Shown: positions 36,530 to 47,507 of the stretch, piece by piece | How the letters are laid out: every line of letters starts with the position of its first letter | Numbering within the stretch: the first letter of the stretch is position 1 | From: Lycorma delicatula | Lineage: Eukaryota > Arthropoda > Insecta > Hemiptera > Fulgoridae | Assembly (NCBI RefSeq): GCF_047948215.1 | Contig: NC_134458.1 | Coordinates: 86,693,260-86,757,259, forward strand | Direction: 5' to 3' | DNA: 64,000 bases | The notes under the pieces: model-generated | What the model was told of the DNA's origin: nothing | Seen by the model: the letters and a program-made list of their open reading frames with translations, nothing else | The model's database searches: none | Translations under genes and position numbers: made by a program

Positions 36530-37910
36530 GGATGTTGACTACATCAATAGATTGGGGGAGGGGGAGTAAGTTCCTTTGCAACTATGACATACCTTGTCTA
36601 ATTACATTGGTCAGCAAAATGTACTTTTTTGTTTGTTAAATGAGAGTGAATGGCTGATTCTTATAGTACTTTTTAAGCTGATTTTATACATATAAACAGA
36701 TTTTTTTTTCTATCAGCTCAGTTTTTTGTAATTGAAATTTCTTTTAAAACAAAAAACGTAAGGTGAATGTAATATGAAAATATATTACATGCATTTTGTA
36801 TTTGCCTGAAATCTATTTCTTTTGGATTTTCTGTTGTAATTTGCTGTAGGTAGATCCCTCTTTAGATTTCAACAGCTGTCAGCTATTATTTTTAGGCTCC
36901 ATTTTCCATGATATTGTTTCCATTGTAGATATCACCTATTGAAAGTATTCTCCATGTTTATAACTGATAGTACCAAGAAATTGTTAGAGAAAAAATCCGA
37001 ACGTGAATGTAAGAAATGAATTTCGAGTGACATGTTACACCCAAGTTCTATGTAGTTTTAAAGGAATTCACTTACAAGTTCTCTGTAGTTACTGGCACTA
37101 TGATTTCCAAGAAAGTTGTTTACACCACATTTTGAAATGATTTCCATACAGCAACCTCCAAGTCATTCAAAAATTCTCAAATGTCAATCACTCAGTTTTC
37201 TTATTTGTGGTCCAACAAATATGCCTTCCTTTATTTTACAATCACTAATATTAGGGAATTTGTATTACAGTATACAAAGTTTTTGTACTGAGAGAAGAAA
37301 TGTTCAAATTCTGACTGTCATGAAAAGCACTTATTTTAGATTTTGGTTGTAAAAATGCCATCCTTTCAGTCTTGATGACACTATTTCTGCTTGATTCTTT
37401 GATAAATTTAGATCAGGAACCAGATCACTAAATTCTGACTGATTAATTAAATGAGATTCAGTGCATCTATTTTCTAAAAAGTTTGGATCTCTTTCTTCAT
37501 CGCCTGATATGTCAGCACAAGATTCAACATTGCCATCTTCATCTAAGTTTCATGTATCTGCTGGTACTGGAATTGGAAACTCTTGCCTATATGACACTGG
37601 CAGCATGACAGAGAGAATATCAAGGTATTTAACAGTAAGTCTTGTTTTAGCTATTATCCCAGATATCTTTATTACACAAAAATAACAGTCTGTGGTGTGA
37701 TCCTTTGGTTCCCTCCAAACCATTGCAATTCCAAATGACATGTGACAAGATCCATTTAGCCAACCGGTCAACAATATTACACTAGAAGCACAGCAAATAT
37801 GAGGAGCCCAAGATTTGTCATAATTGCCTAATTTACATTCAAAATACAGTTCATACAACTTTTTTATCAGTGGAATTATATTTCTTTCAGAGACTTCAAC
37901 ATTACCTCAT
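36530..37910 (-). pseudogene. decayed ORF of an insect repeat-borne protein family
   Basis: On the minus strand the longest intact piece (37550-37858) reads DKSWAPHICCASSVILLTGW, MVWREPKDHTTDCYFC, VKYLDILSVMLPV and FPIPVPADT. After a stop it continues EDGNVESCADISGDEE, LINQSEFSDLVPDLNLSKNQ and SSRLKGWHF. This layout (WAPH-CC, WREPKDH-TDCYFC, SE-DLVRDL-LSK-A-LL-SRL) is one I know from many unplaced predicted proteins in arthropod genomes and is repeat-associated. I cannot name its element class. Only the N-terminal part survives here, with no visible terminal repeats. Confidence 0.6.
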
Positions 37911-37919
37911 CAAAGATAT

Positions 37920-38935
37920 AGCAGAAATTGTTTGGATGATTAATGCAAGTGTGAGGTATTGTTAATACATTACAATAACCAATATTGTTTAAAAAGAAGT
38001 ACTTTATAAACACACTAATTTAATAAACATACACTCACTTACTGAATAACATATGGTGCATGTTGCAAATATGATATATATATGTTTCACAAATAAGAAA
38101 GCTGTAACCATTATAAATTTTGGCTAAAATAGGCCTTAGGTCTTAATTAAGTTGGTTACTTTATTTGTATTATATACTTTTTATTTTATAAATTTTGTAT
38201 TACACTAACGGATGATTTAATAAAATGAGAGGTTAAATGGATTTATTCAGAGAAGATTGATTGTGGATAATCACAGCATAATTACATAAGAACAAACTAT
38301 TTTTTGATGATTGAATTCTTATTGCACATTCCTGCTAAAAATAAAATTTATCATAGTACGACATGCTCGCAATGGGAACAAACTTTTCCCACACAAAGCG
38401 TTACTTTAGTGTGCATACACACATTCAAATAGACTGAGTAATTCTCAGAAATGGTGGTGGGGGTTAGACTGGGAGACCATCGAAAGACATTGTGTTCAGA
38501 TTCGTCGGTGTGAGCTTGAGTGCAGTGACTTAGTTCAGAAAACTGTTCAGAAGGTTTGCAATTTATGTTTTATTCCAGATACAGGTATGAGAAACTATTA
38601 TTAAAGGTCTCTCCACGAAAATACTTAAGTGGATCCATTACAATATTTCTAATCCGTCGACTATTTAATAAAAAACTATTAAAAATGTTACTTGTTATGA
38701 TGATAAATTATGTTCAAAATTATAACTACAATTAATTTCAGATTGGCCAATTCTGTATTAGTATATGTATTAATATGATTTGTGAAAATCTGATATGCAA
38801 TTATCAAAGTTTAAGTATATAAATAATAAGGGTTCTACAAGTTTCAAGAAGTTTAATAATGGGTGTTCTGAGTCAAATATCCACTAAGCAAAAGAGCTTG
38901 TTTTATATGTTCTTTTTATGAATTTATTATTTGTT

Positions 38936-38967
<32 letters not shown>

Positions 38968-40218
38968 CAAATAGTTTGTTTCATAACGAATAAATAATGT
39001 ATAATTATTTAATAATGTATAATTATTCATTGCTGTTAGTAATATTTTTTGATGTGTTGAGTTAATATAACTGGATTTATGTTATCTTAGGATATAAACT
39101 TATCAAGCAGCATAGTCTTAGTACATTGTTTCGCAAATCCCAACATTAGTAAATTCATTTTTTTTTTTAAACAAATTCCTTCAAAACTTTTATTTTTATA
39201 AAAAATTTTAATTTGGTGTATTATAGAAGCCTACAACAAAGCCAGCAATAAAACTGATTATTACATATACAAAAACTCGCACTTGAATGAGAATTAAAAA
39301 TACTTCTCTGGTCTACACAACAGTTTATAAATATAGTAACAACAGGAATAACTAATGAATGGATATGTTAATACTAAGATGAAAATAGGAAGAATGGGTC
39401 ATATTCTTGTTCATTTTAATTAGTGTGTAAATAATAAACATAATGACTAATGTCTAACAAATCAATATGACAATAATTAAGGGACTGTAAAAACAAAAGC
39501 TATTTAGTTGATAAATAATATAATAAAATGCGTTCACAAAATGCTATGCTTATGGAGTTGAAGCATGACAACACTTACTGAAAATAAGAAAGGTAGTTAC
39601 AAAATAACTAAGCCTGATAGAAGAATTCTGATATCAATTTTTAATCAGCGTGAAAAATACCATGAGAATCAGTTATTCACCCTCGTTTAACAAAATCATT
39701 GTTGATTAATGTTATTAATAATAAGTACACCACATCACTTAGATTTATTCATAATAATGACTTTGAGTTTACATGCATATATTTTTATGTTTATTTAATA
39801 AGAAATATTTTCAACTATTCTACTTCCATTCAACTTTAGAAGTGACCACTTGTATACATGTAATTCATAAATAACAAAATAATTAAAAGATGTAGATGTA
39901 GATGTAGATTATACTACACTTCTGTATATATTCAGTTGCAATATTATAAATACAGAATATGATATTAAACAGGAGTATAATCACACATAACCCATGTATA
40001 AAAGTACTAAGAACTGACAGGTTTACAGACAGAAAATTCTCACTTCCTTAAATCTTCCAATGTTCAGTAACTTCTGTATAACTTCATATGTTAAACTAAA
40101 ATTACACTCAATACCAGTCTCTCCAGTGTAAAAATCAAAATAAACAAAAAACATCAACTGAAGTAATTTAAAAGTATAAAACATACTAAAAGATAAAATA
40201 ATTTAAAATTTTACTAAC
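37920..40218. other. intronic DNA, no gene seen
   Basis: AT-rich part of the Atx2 intron. It contains a (TA)n run at about 38940-38966, a tandem of AATAATGTATAATTATT at about 38990-39031 and a short hexanucleotide repeat (GATGTA) at about 39890-39907. The slightly more GC-rich stretch 38380-38540 has no recognised identity. Confidence 0.5.
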
Positions 40219-40496
40219 TGCTGTAAAAGGTTTTGAATTTGGATTATAAACGAATTCTTTTGCATTTGGATTGAGGTTAGACTTTTTAAGAGTAGTTGCC
40301 ATTTTATCAACATCTGGAGTAGTTTGTTCTTTGGTTACAGGAGTTGATATTTCCACTTCTCTCTGTTCTGGTTCAGTCTGTTGTGTATTTATTGCTGATT
40401 TCTTCTGTTCCTCGTTAGATTCTGAAGTACCAGGTACCAATTTGAAATCAGAACTAAACTTCCTCAACTCATTTATTTGCTGCTGTTCATCTCTTC
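40219..40496 (-). CDS. Atx2: Ataxin-2 exon carrying the PAM2 motif
   Basis: The acceptor (tttttaacatag) leads into GAAGAGATGAAC and the donor is GCA followed by gttagt. Phase 1 entry completes a Gly codon, giving GRDEQQQINELRKFSSDFKL, then an acidic Glu/Gln/Thr-rich linker, then LNPNAKEFVYNP. The last is the PAM2 motif, which in ataxin-2 binds the MLLE domain of cytoplasmic poly(A)-binding protein. The Leu, Pro, Ala, Phe and Pro anchor residues are all present. The exon has 92 codons plus two bases and is 278 bases long. It is the strongest identification in the gene apart from the Lsm domain. Confidence 0.95.
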
Positions 40497-42238
40497 CTAT
40501 GTTAAAAATAGATATTTTTATAAAACAACATTTATGAAAATAATAATTAATAAACAGTGTAACTTAACATAGCATAATCTGAACTACAGTAAATTAAATT
40601 CAGAGATGATAATTATAAACAAAAGATAATACAGTACAAGAGTATTGTTAACTACTGTATGAAAGATTAACTTCAAATAATCATTATTTCGCACTTTACA
40701 CATTAACTGCAGAAAGCATTGTGATATATTAACTTGTAAATTTTTCATACTTGTTTGTAAACAAAAAAATAGGGAAAATTTTAATACAAAATTTAATTTT
40801 AGCTATTTTTCTGGTTAATATATCTTTATACCAAACTCTATTGCTAATTTATAGCAACTTTCACCTTCATTTAAATATATTTATAGAAATATAAATTTTA
40901 GATATGTTAAATAAAAATTCCCTTTAAAAATACTAATGTGTTTATTCTTAGCAAAAGTGTCTGTGGAAAATCATAACATTTATTAATTTTAATCACCAAC
41001 TACAGACTAATGCAAGCTTACAAGTATACCCTTCTTTTTCTGGCACTTAGAGAAGATAGAATGTGATTCTGATTCTGACTGATTCAGATTCAAAATCTCA
41101 CAGATGAAATGTACACACCTCTCTACCAAGTTTGTGAGTAATTATTATGTTCATAATAACAAATTAATTGATTTTTTTGTTTTATTTTTATAGGTTTAAC
41201 ATGTAATAAAAGATAAGAGTCAACAAAGGGAGGCTTAGGATTATTCAAATTAAAAAAAAAAGTAGATATCCTTTTGCTGCAGGGTGTAAAAGCTCAGTCA
41301 ATTAAAATTGTTTACAGAGTAGCTGACAGCTAAATACTTTAAATATAAGTATCCAAAACCAAGCAATTACTAATGAAACATTTTATAACTAATAACACAA
41401 ATAAAACAAAGTTATGGTTAATCATCACTTAATAAAAATGGCATTCAATAAAGTCAGGATGTCCTAAACTTAAGTCAAAATATGTTCCCTACCGTCACAG
41501 AAGACAAACATCAATGTTTCAACATATGATAATCCACAAGACTTATAATTGCATAAAGCAAATAATATATTGCTTGTGCAAAAAATTTTATCTAGAGCAA
41601 AAGAATACAAAAAATTAGTGCAGAGTACATTTACAGCATACCTGGATTCTTTCTATGAACTCAATATGTAAAAACATAACAGAAAATCAATTTCCTTATT
41701 TTTATATTAAATAAACATCAACTCATAACACAAAAATAACTTATAGAATTTTTAGAATTTGACGACTGTTTTCTGACACCTCACTTTGAATGAATTCTTA
41801 GCAGTTTTATAACAAACAAAAAACCCCATAAAATGTGTTCTGCGATGGCTTATGTCTAAAACAAATGGTTTTTAATTCTGAAAAACAGATCTCTCCTTCT
41901 AAAAACATGAATTTTTTGAAATTTCACTTTCACATATAGAACACATCATATCTGTTATTGCTTTGACCATAAAAAATAATCTACAGAAACAGTATTAACC
42001 AGAATAAGAATAGTACAAAAATGCATTGGACTAAAACTTATAGCAGTAACACCAATAATACAAAGCGGAATTCAGCAGTAAATTTACAAAATAAAAAAAT
42101 AACTGCCATGAATCCTGACAAGTAAAACTTCAATTTAGAGGGCATTTTGTAGTATTAAGGAGAGATCCTTCTAGCAGACTAAAATTTAATTGAAACAACT
42201 GTATCGATTATTATATCGATTCACTGCTACAGACTCAC

Positions 42239-42335
42239 TCCCACGAATGTGTAAATCATTTTCATCTGGCTTTAAAGACCGATCCTGTTTCATTTTAATT
42301 ATAAATTCTCCTTTAACAACATAGTGCCTAATATA
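42239..42335 (-). CDS. Atx2: candidate alternatively spliced Ataxin-2 cassette exon
   Basis: On the minus strand, ttgttttacag (acceptor) precedes TATATTAGGCAC and a strong donor gtgagt follows CGTGGGA. The 97-nt exon is open in phase 0 (YIRHYVVKGEFIIKM, KPDENDLHIRG) and leaves phase 1. The main donor of the preceding exon (43737, phase 1) would put a stop in it. A second donor 26 bases further on (CAA followed by gtaagg, exon end 43711) is phase 0, and joining there gives an open reading frame into the PAM2 exon. It is not a known ataxin-2 domain and could be a cryptic exon. Confidence 0.35.
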
Positions 42336-43032
42336 CTGTAAAACAAATGATTCTTCATTTTAGTTAAATTTATAAATTTTGAAAAACCAAAACCATAATG
42401 AAGTAGCAACAGCCAAGTATGATTAATGCACAGCGGCTACATTAATGCATTTTATGCTATCAATCTTTATACACTGAAATGGGATACTCAATATCAGAAA
42501 ATCTATAATAAAAGAGATTAATAAGCAAATTGTCAGTTGTTTATATTTTTTTTACTTATATCTTTACTTAACCATATTGCAGTTTATATTTTAATAAGTA
42601 GAAAAATCACATATTAATTTAGTTCCAGCACATAAGTTGACCCTTTATTACTTAACTGTAATATTGGTTTAGAAATCTCAACTTATACACTGTGATTTAT
42701 GGTAGTTTAGTTCCATTTATTTCTAAATGAATAACAGACTTGGAAGAAAACCAAAAACTGAATTATAAGTAGGTACATGAGAGATCTTGTAACAGTGATC
42801 AAGTGTGATTTAAAATATTATACTGAGAGGCTCTAAATTAGATGATTAATTTTTTAAATCAAATGATAGTAGTCAGATAAATCATTATCAAGAGGAAGTA
42901 TAGATGATTCCTATTAACAATAACAGATTCATTAGCAAATAGAAGCTAATTTTTTGAAGGTCCAGATATACAGGATTACAACAAACACTACATTAAACAC
43001 AGGAATGCAATCAAATAGAAATGTGTAGAGGG

Positions 43033-43200
43033 AAGTTAGCACTGCACTTCTGATGCAGAAGGTAGACAGTTCTAGGCTCAGTCAGTCCACTTATTGTTTC
43101 TAGGCCACAGTTCTACAATTGGGCTCTAAATAGCAACACATCCCATCTTGGTGATCAGAGTTGTAACAAGATGTATGTATATTCATTACTTGAACAAAAG
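43033..43200 (+). repeat. tRNA-like SINE remnant
   Basis: GTTAGCACTGC (43035-43045) resembles a Pol III A box and AGTTCTAGGCTC (43069-43080) resembles a B box, 24 bases apart. Between them, CTTCTGATGCAGAAG can form an anticodon-like arm. A tRNA-unrelated body follows. The outer ends are unclear. It looks like a degraded tRNA-derived SINE rather than a working tRNA gene, as no acceptor stem pairs. Confidence 0.4.
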
Positions 43201-43736
43201 GAAATGGCTAACTACTTGCCCCAAATCAACACAATTCTCTAAATATCAGGCTTTTAAATATACAAATCAATCAAACCATACAGTCAAAAAGATTCCCAAG
43301 TCTAAAACACAGTTGTTTTAGAAATGTCACAGTTTAGAAATAATTTATGTAACAATGTAATAAAACCTCCAACAGTCAATTTCTTCATCATAAAGTCAGA
43401 GTTGTAAACAAAGTACACAGTAAATAACAAGATTTCACCTACCCTCCATTAGACGATTTTTGAAACATAAAACTATCATATTTGAAGAATCAATCAATCA
43501 ATTACACACTAACTTAATTTAACAAAAATCTTTCTTACTTAACATTTCTTTCTTACTATAAAATAAAGATATATATATGAATTGCAAACTATTTGCCCGT
43601 AAACAGGTCCTACCCAACTAAATATTACAACATGAGAAGTTCTTATTAGGTTATACATTATGTGTTTTGCAAATATATATTATCAACAAACTAACAGGTA
43701 ATTTCCTTACTTGATTGATATAATTTATTTCATTAC

Positions 43737-44213
43737 CTCTAACAGGTCTAGGCATACGAGCAGAATTAGCAGGAGCAACAGAAGGCATCGGATTAGTGTT
43801 AACATTCTGATTTTCATTGCTAAGTGGAGATTTCCTTTGTTCCAGCTGATGTTGATTAACAATAGGCAAAGTAGGAGGAGGAGGTGCAGGTGATGTGGTA
43901 GTAGGTGTAAGAGTAGGAGTTTGTGTTGGTGTGGCATTGGTAGAAGTCGGAAAAGGTGCTGGTAATGGATGATGAGATGGGCCATGGGGAGTCTGCAAAG
44001 GTAATGAAGGATGGTGTTGATGAGGAGGAGGCTGTATCATCTGATTAGGAGGCAATTTATTCTCAGCAGATGGAGGAGGCGGTGCTGCTCCTCCTGGAGG
44101 AATCAAAATCGTAGCTGTACCAGTACGAGGTTGACTACCCTGTTGAGATGGAGGCATATCATACTTTGCGTTAGTTGTTCCACTATTATTTTCATTAATA
44201 TTATATGCTCGCC
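43737..44213 (-). CDS. Atx2: Ataxin-2 exon (Pro/Gln/His-rich linker)
   Basis: The acceptor (cattgttacag) precedes GGCGAGCATATAAT and the donor after AGAG is gtaatg. Entry completes a Gly codon (SGRAYNIN). It encodes 158 full codons: an N-terminal Asn-rich part, NAKYDMPPSQQGSQPRTG, PPGGAAPPPPSAENKLPPNQ, runs of Pro, His and Thr, then RKSPLSNENQN and ARMPRPVR, ending in one base. The low-complexity linker between LsmAD and PAM2 is expected to be disordered and to favour RNA-granule condensation, as in other ataxin-2 proteins. An alternative donor 26 bases downstream is discussed with the cassette exon. Confidence 0.9.
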
Positions 44214-44724
44214 CTGTAACAATGATAATAATTATGTTACAATTTAATTTAATATGGTCATATAGTTAGATAAACTATCAATTCAATTAAGCAGTAATGT
44301 AAATGCTATTTCGTGCCAGATTATAAAAAGTACATTATAATTAAAAATTAATATTTCCTTCATAAACTAAATTGTTTAGATAAGTTATAATTACATACTT
44401 AAAAAATCACTGCTAAAATATTGACTCAACATTATTAGCATCAATTTTTTCAATGAAATTAACTTAGAGAAGCATACATATACAAAAAAAATGGCTTAGA
44501 AACAGGTGAGAAGAAAAACATCAAAAAGTTTCACTAATAAAAAACATCAGCCCATGTTAGTAAATACTTATTAATAGCAGTATTAACTTAATTATTTTAG
44601 CTGTATTTCAAATGGTAATGGACCCCAGAAAAAAATTAACTAAAAAAAAATCTCTTACATACTACTATAATGATTTTGATCCCTATAATTATGATGAATT
44701 TTAAAAATAGTATTGCATATTTAC
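44214..44724. other. Atx2 intron, nothing else seen
   Basis: A 511-base AT-rich intron with consensus ends. No other features are visible. Confidence 0.8.
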
Positions 44725-45266
44725 CTGAACGTAATGTGTTATTAGTGACGGGTCTTTGCGGTTTAGGTGGAGGAGATGGATCCACTTGTCCATTCACTCG
44801 TTGTTCTCTATTATCTCTAGGCAAACATGGAAAATTAGCACTATTTACAGCTGTTGGAGTAGAGGCTGAAGGCGCTGGAGGAGGAGTCTGTGCAACAGCA
44901 GGAGTTTGTTCAGCAATAGCAGGTTGCGGCGGGTACATCGGAGGTGACGCCACCGCCGCATTCCCTGCAACCGTATGATGGTACTGATTGTAAACTGGAG
45001 CCGGAGGTTTCTGTGCAGGAACAGAATTTGTTGCAGGCGGTGGCGCTTGGACTGTTCGTCCAGGTTTCCCTGTTTGATGACTTTTTCTTTTTGCTGGAGG
45101 AACATATTTTGCGTTATCAGTGCCATTATTCTCTCCACTGCCACCTGGTCTAATAACAGCTGCAAACTTTTCTTCTTCATCACCATTCTCTATTTCAATT
45201 CTAGCTTTATATGTCGGATTATTTTCTATTTCATTTGCTATTTTTGTGGCTTTGGCTTCAGCATCT
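44725..45266 (-). CDS. Atx2: Ataxin-2 exon (end of LsmAD and Pro-rich linker)
   Basis: The acceptor (ctgttcttacag) precedes AGATGCTGAAGCC and the donor after GTTCAG is gtaaat. Joining gives KDAEAKATKIANEIENNPTY, the conserved C-terminal helix of the LsmAD domain, followed by IENGDEEEKFAAVIRP and AKYVPPAKRK. A linker rich in Pro, Ala and Gln then runs to VDPSPPPKPQRPV and NNTLRS. At 542 bases it is the longest exon. Composition is markedly more GC-rich than the flanking introns. Confidence 0.93.
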
Positions 45267-46407
45267 CTGTAAGAACAGATATATCCAATTTAAAATAAAT
45301 GCATGTACTAAAATTAAATATTTACTAAGCATAGCCACTACAATCTACTCTACACATAACTTGAATTATCCAAACAAAATCTGCTAAATGCTGACCTAAC
45401 CCTATAAAAAAATAAACATAATAAACATAAAAATATTCATAACATAGAAGTAATAAAATAGATCATTAGCAAATGAAACAGATACTATATGAAATTCTCA
45501 GCATACACATGCCTTATAAGCCTTATAGCCTTAATAGAACTTGTTAAACTTTTATAAGTAAAAAGGGAAATAAAACACATGACAATTACTGCCCTTCAAT
45601 TGTTTTAAATGTCTTCAAACAATATAATACAGCATTATTTTATTACAATTACGATAATTGTGATAAACTAACACAATTAGATAATCTTAATTGTATTCAA
45701 ATAAAAAATTTATGAACAATCTTGTTGGTTCAAATACATTAGGAGGTTCACAAAAATGTATTATGTAGCTCTATTTAATTTATAAATAATTCCCATAATT
45801 AACTATAAATAAATAATTGTTCACTAACAGCCTATATACACAGTATTAGTAATCTGTAAAAACCAATTCTAAGAGAACTGTTTCAACACCAAAAGTGATA
45901 GTGTCGACAATTGATGGTGGATCAGCGCGGTGGGGGGTATCTCGTTACTATGAAATAAAATGAAGTATTACACTAATATAAATCTATTGGTAGCTTATTA
46001 ACATCTTAGTATCATTGATGACCTATATCCTGCCAATGAATAAACAAATGTCTTGTCTGCTGTAGCTCTAAATGAACAGTTATGTTTATTTTGAGCACAC
46101 TCTTTAGCATATCTACACTGCTCTCCATAGTTACCATACCTAGTATTTTTACCTTTTATTTTTAACACACTGAATTATTCTTTCTATTATTTTGTTATTT
46201 CTCTTATGTTTTTTAAAGGTACAATTAGTTTTGGTATTATAAATAAACTAAAAAAGTAGAATTATAATTATCTAATAAGATTTATTATGAGAATTATTTT
46301 CCAGCAAAAGGTAAATTCAATAAATAAAAATATACACAATATTTAAAGAAACAACATTCTTTTTAGATAAATTGAAATATAAACAATACAGTATACAATT
46401 AACTTAC
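45267..46407. other. Atx2 intron, nothing else seen
   Basis: A 1.1-kb AT-rich intron. A short less AT-rich patch near 45900-45950 has no recognised identity. Confidence 0.7.
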
Positions 46408-46532
46408 TTATAATCTTTTGTGTCACGTTTCTGCAGCTGCATCGTGTACCCAGGCATAGTATGATCAAATGTTGAAGTAACACCATACATCTGTTCATTT
46501 TTTTTAAACATATCATTTACATCCCAGCCGTT
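46408..46532 (-). CDS. Atx2: Ataxin-2 exon (LsmAD domain)
   Basis: The acceptor AG precedes AACGGCTGGGATG in phase 0 and the donor after TATAA is gtaagt. It encodes NGWDVNDMFKKNEQMYGVTS, then TFDHTMPGYTMQLQKRDTKD. GWDVNDMF followed by ENE or NEQ, YGV-STFD and YT-QL are the hallmark residues of the LsmAD domain that follows Lsm in ataxin-2. The exon has 41 codons plus two bases. Confidence 0.97.
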
Positions 46533-46720
46533 CTAAAATAAAAAATTAAAAATTAAAAATAAAAGGCTACAGTCACCAAATCACAAACATTAACGATTAA
46601 TAACATTACATGAACCTAAAATCCCCAATCATCTAAATATCAATTATATGTGAATGTCTTTTGAAGTTCAATTTCTATAAGGATTTCTGAATTATTCTGA
46701 AATTTTACGAAATTTATGGT

Positions 46721-46914
46721 AATTTTTAAACTATTTTATAGTCTGCAGTAAATGGCTATGTTGTAAACCACTTCCTGAAGTAGTAAGCTTCAGAACTTCA
46801 GACATTCCAGTTCCTGTAATTTTTAATCTATTTTATAGTCTGCAGTAAATGGCTATGTTGTAAATCACTTCCTGAAGTAGTAAGCTTCAGAACTTCAGCC
46901 ATTCCAGTTCCTGT
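46721..46914. repeat. 97-bp tandem duplication
   Basis: Two adjacent copies of a 97-base unit share GTCTGCAGTAAATGGCTATG and TTCCTGAAGTAGTAAGCTTC. They differ at only about three positions. It lies in an Atx2 intron and is a recent local duplication. Confidence 0.9.
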
Positions 46915-47002
46915 AGGCAAGTGAAAAAGCTGCAAAAATCATGGCTAACAAGAATCCTTAACAAATAATATAGAGGTAACTTCTTAAAGCTGTATCTGAA
47001 AG

Positions 47003-47004
<2 letters not shown>

Positions 47005-47050
<46 letters not shown>
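47005..47050. repeat. (TA)n microsatellite
   Basis: About 46 bases of uninterrupted TA, the longest such run in the window. Confidence 0.9.
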
Positions 47051-47053
<3 letters not shown>

Positions 47054-47507
47054 TATATGCACTAGTTTTTTCTAGAGGTTTAGAAAATAATTTTTTAAGG
47101 TTTTTAAGATTATTTTTAAAATGGTCTTAAATGAAATAAAATAATGTTTAGTGAATTTTTAACAAACTTTTGTTCCCAGATCATTTTTTTAAAATAATTT
47201 ATTTTTTTTGTTCAATAATTGTACATTAAATTTTTTATTTATTTTTACTATAGATCAAAAATATATTAATTTTCAATTAGGGAGGTCTTGGTCGTGTTGT
47301 AAACTATATATCCTACAATCCTGAAAATATGGTAGTAATATCCTGGAAATTGAAGGTGTGAAGTAAGGTGAAAATGCTATGTGCCAAGTTATTTAATAAA
47401 CCAGTTCCTATAGATGACCAAAGTTAAACAATATTGGGTGTAGTTCCACTGCATCTATTGGTATGCAATCTAACCTTAACTTCATTATTAACTTTTTTTT
47501 ATACATA

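Larger units (their letters stand above)
40497..43736. other. Atx2 intron with candidate cassette exon and SINE-like piece
   Basis: AT-rich intron between the PAM2 exon and the Pro-rich exon. It contains the 97-nt candidate cassette exon (42239-42335) and a tRNA-like SINE remnant (about 43033-43200). The remainder shows nothing recognisable. Confidence 0.6.

Noticed and set aside
43033..43100. A functional tRNA gene
   Set aside because: A- and B-box-like words are present but no acceptor stem pairs and the D arm is poor, so it is more like a SINE head.
43651..43736. Reading the Pro-rich exon straight through to KLPVSLLIIYICKTHNV
   Set aside because: The frame crosses two good donors (gtaatg, gtaagg). 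The residues beyond them are intron-like and hydrophobic, and splicing at 43737 restores the conserved GRDEQ junction.
44011..45298. Arg/Cys-rich plus-strand frames and Leu-rich minus-strand frames over the Atx2 Pro-rich exons
   Set aside because: These are antisense or shifted readings of real coding exons whose GC-rich repeats remove stop codons.
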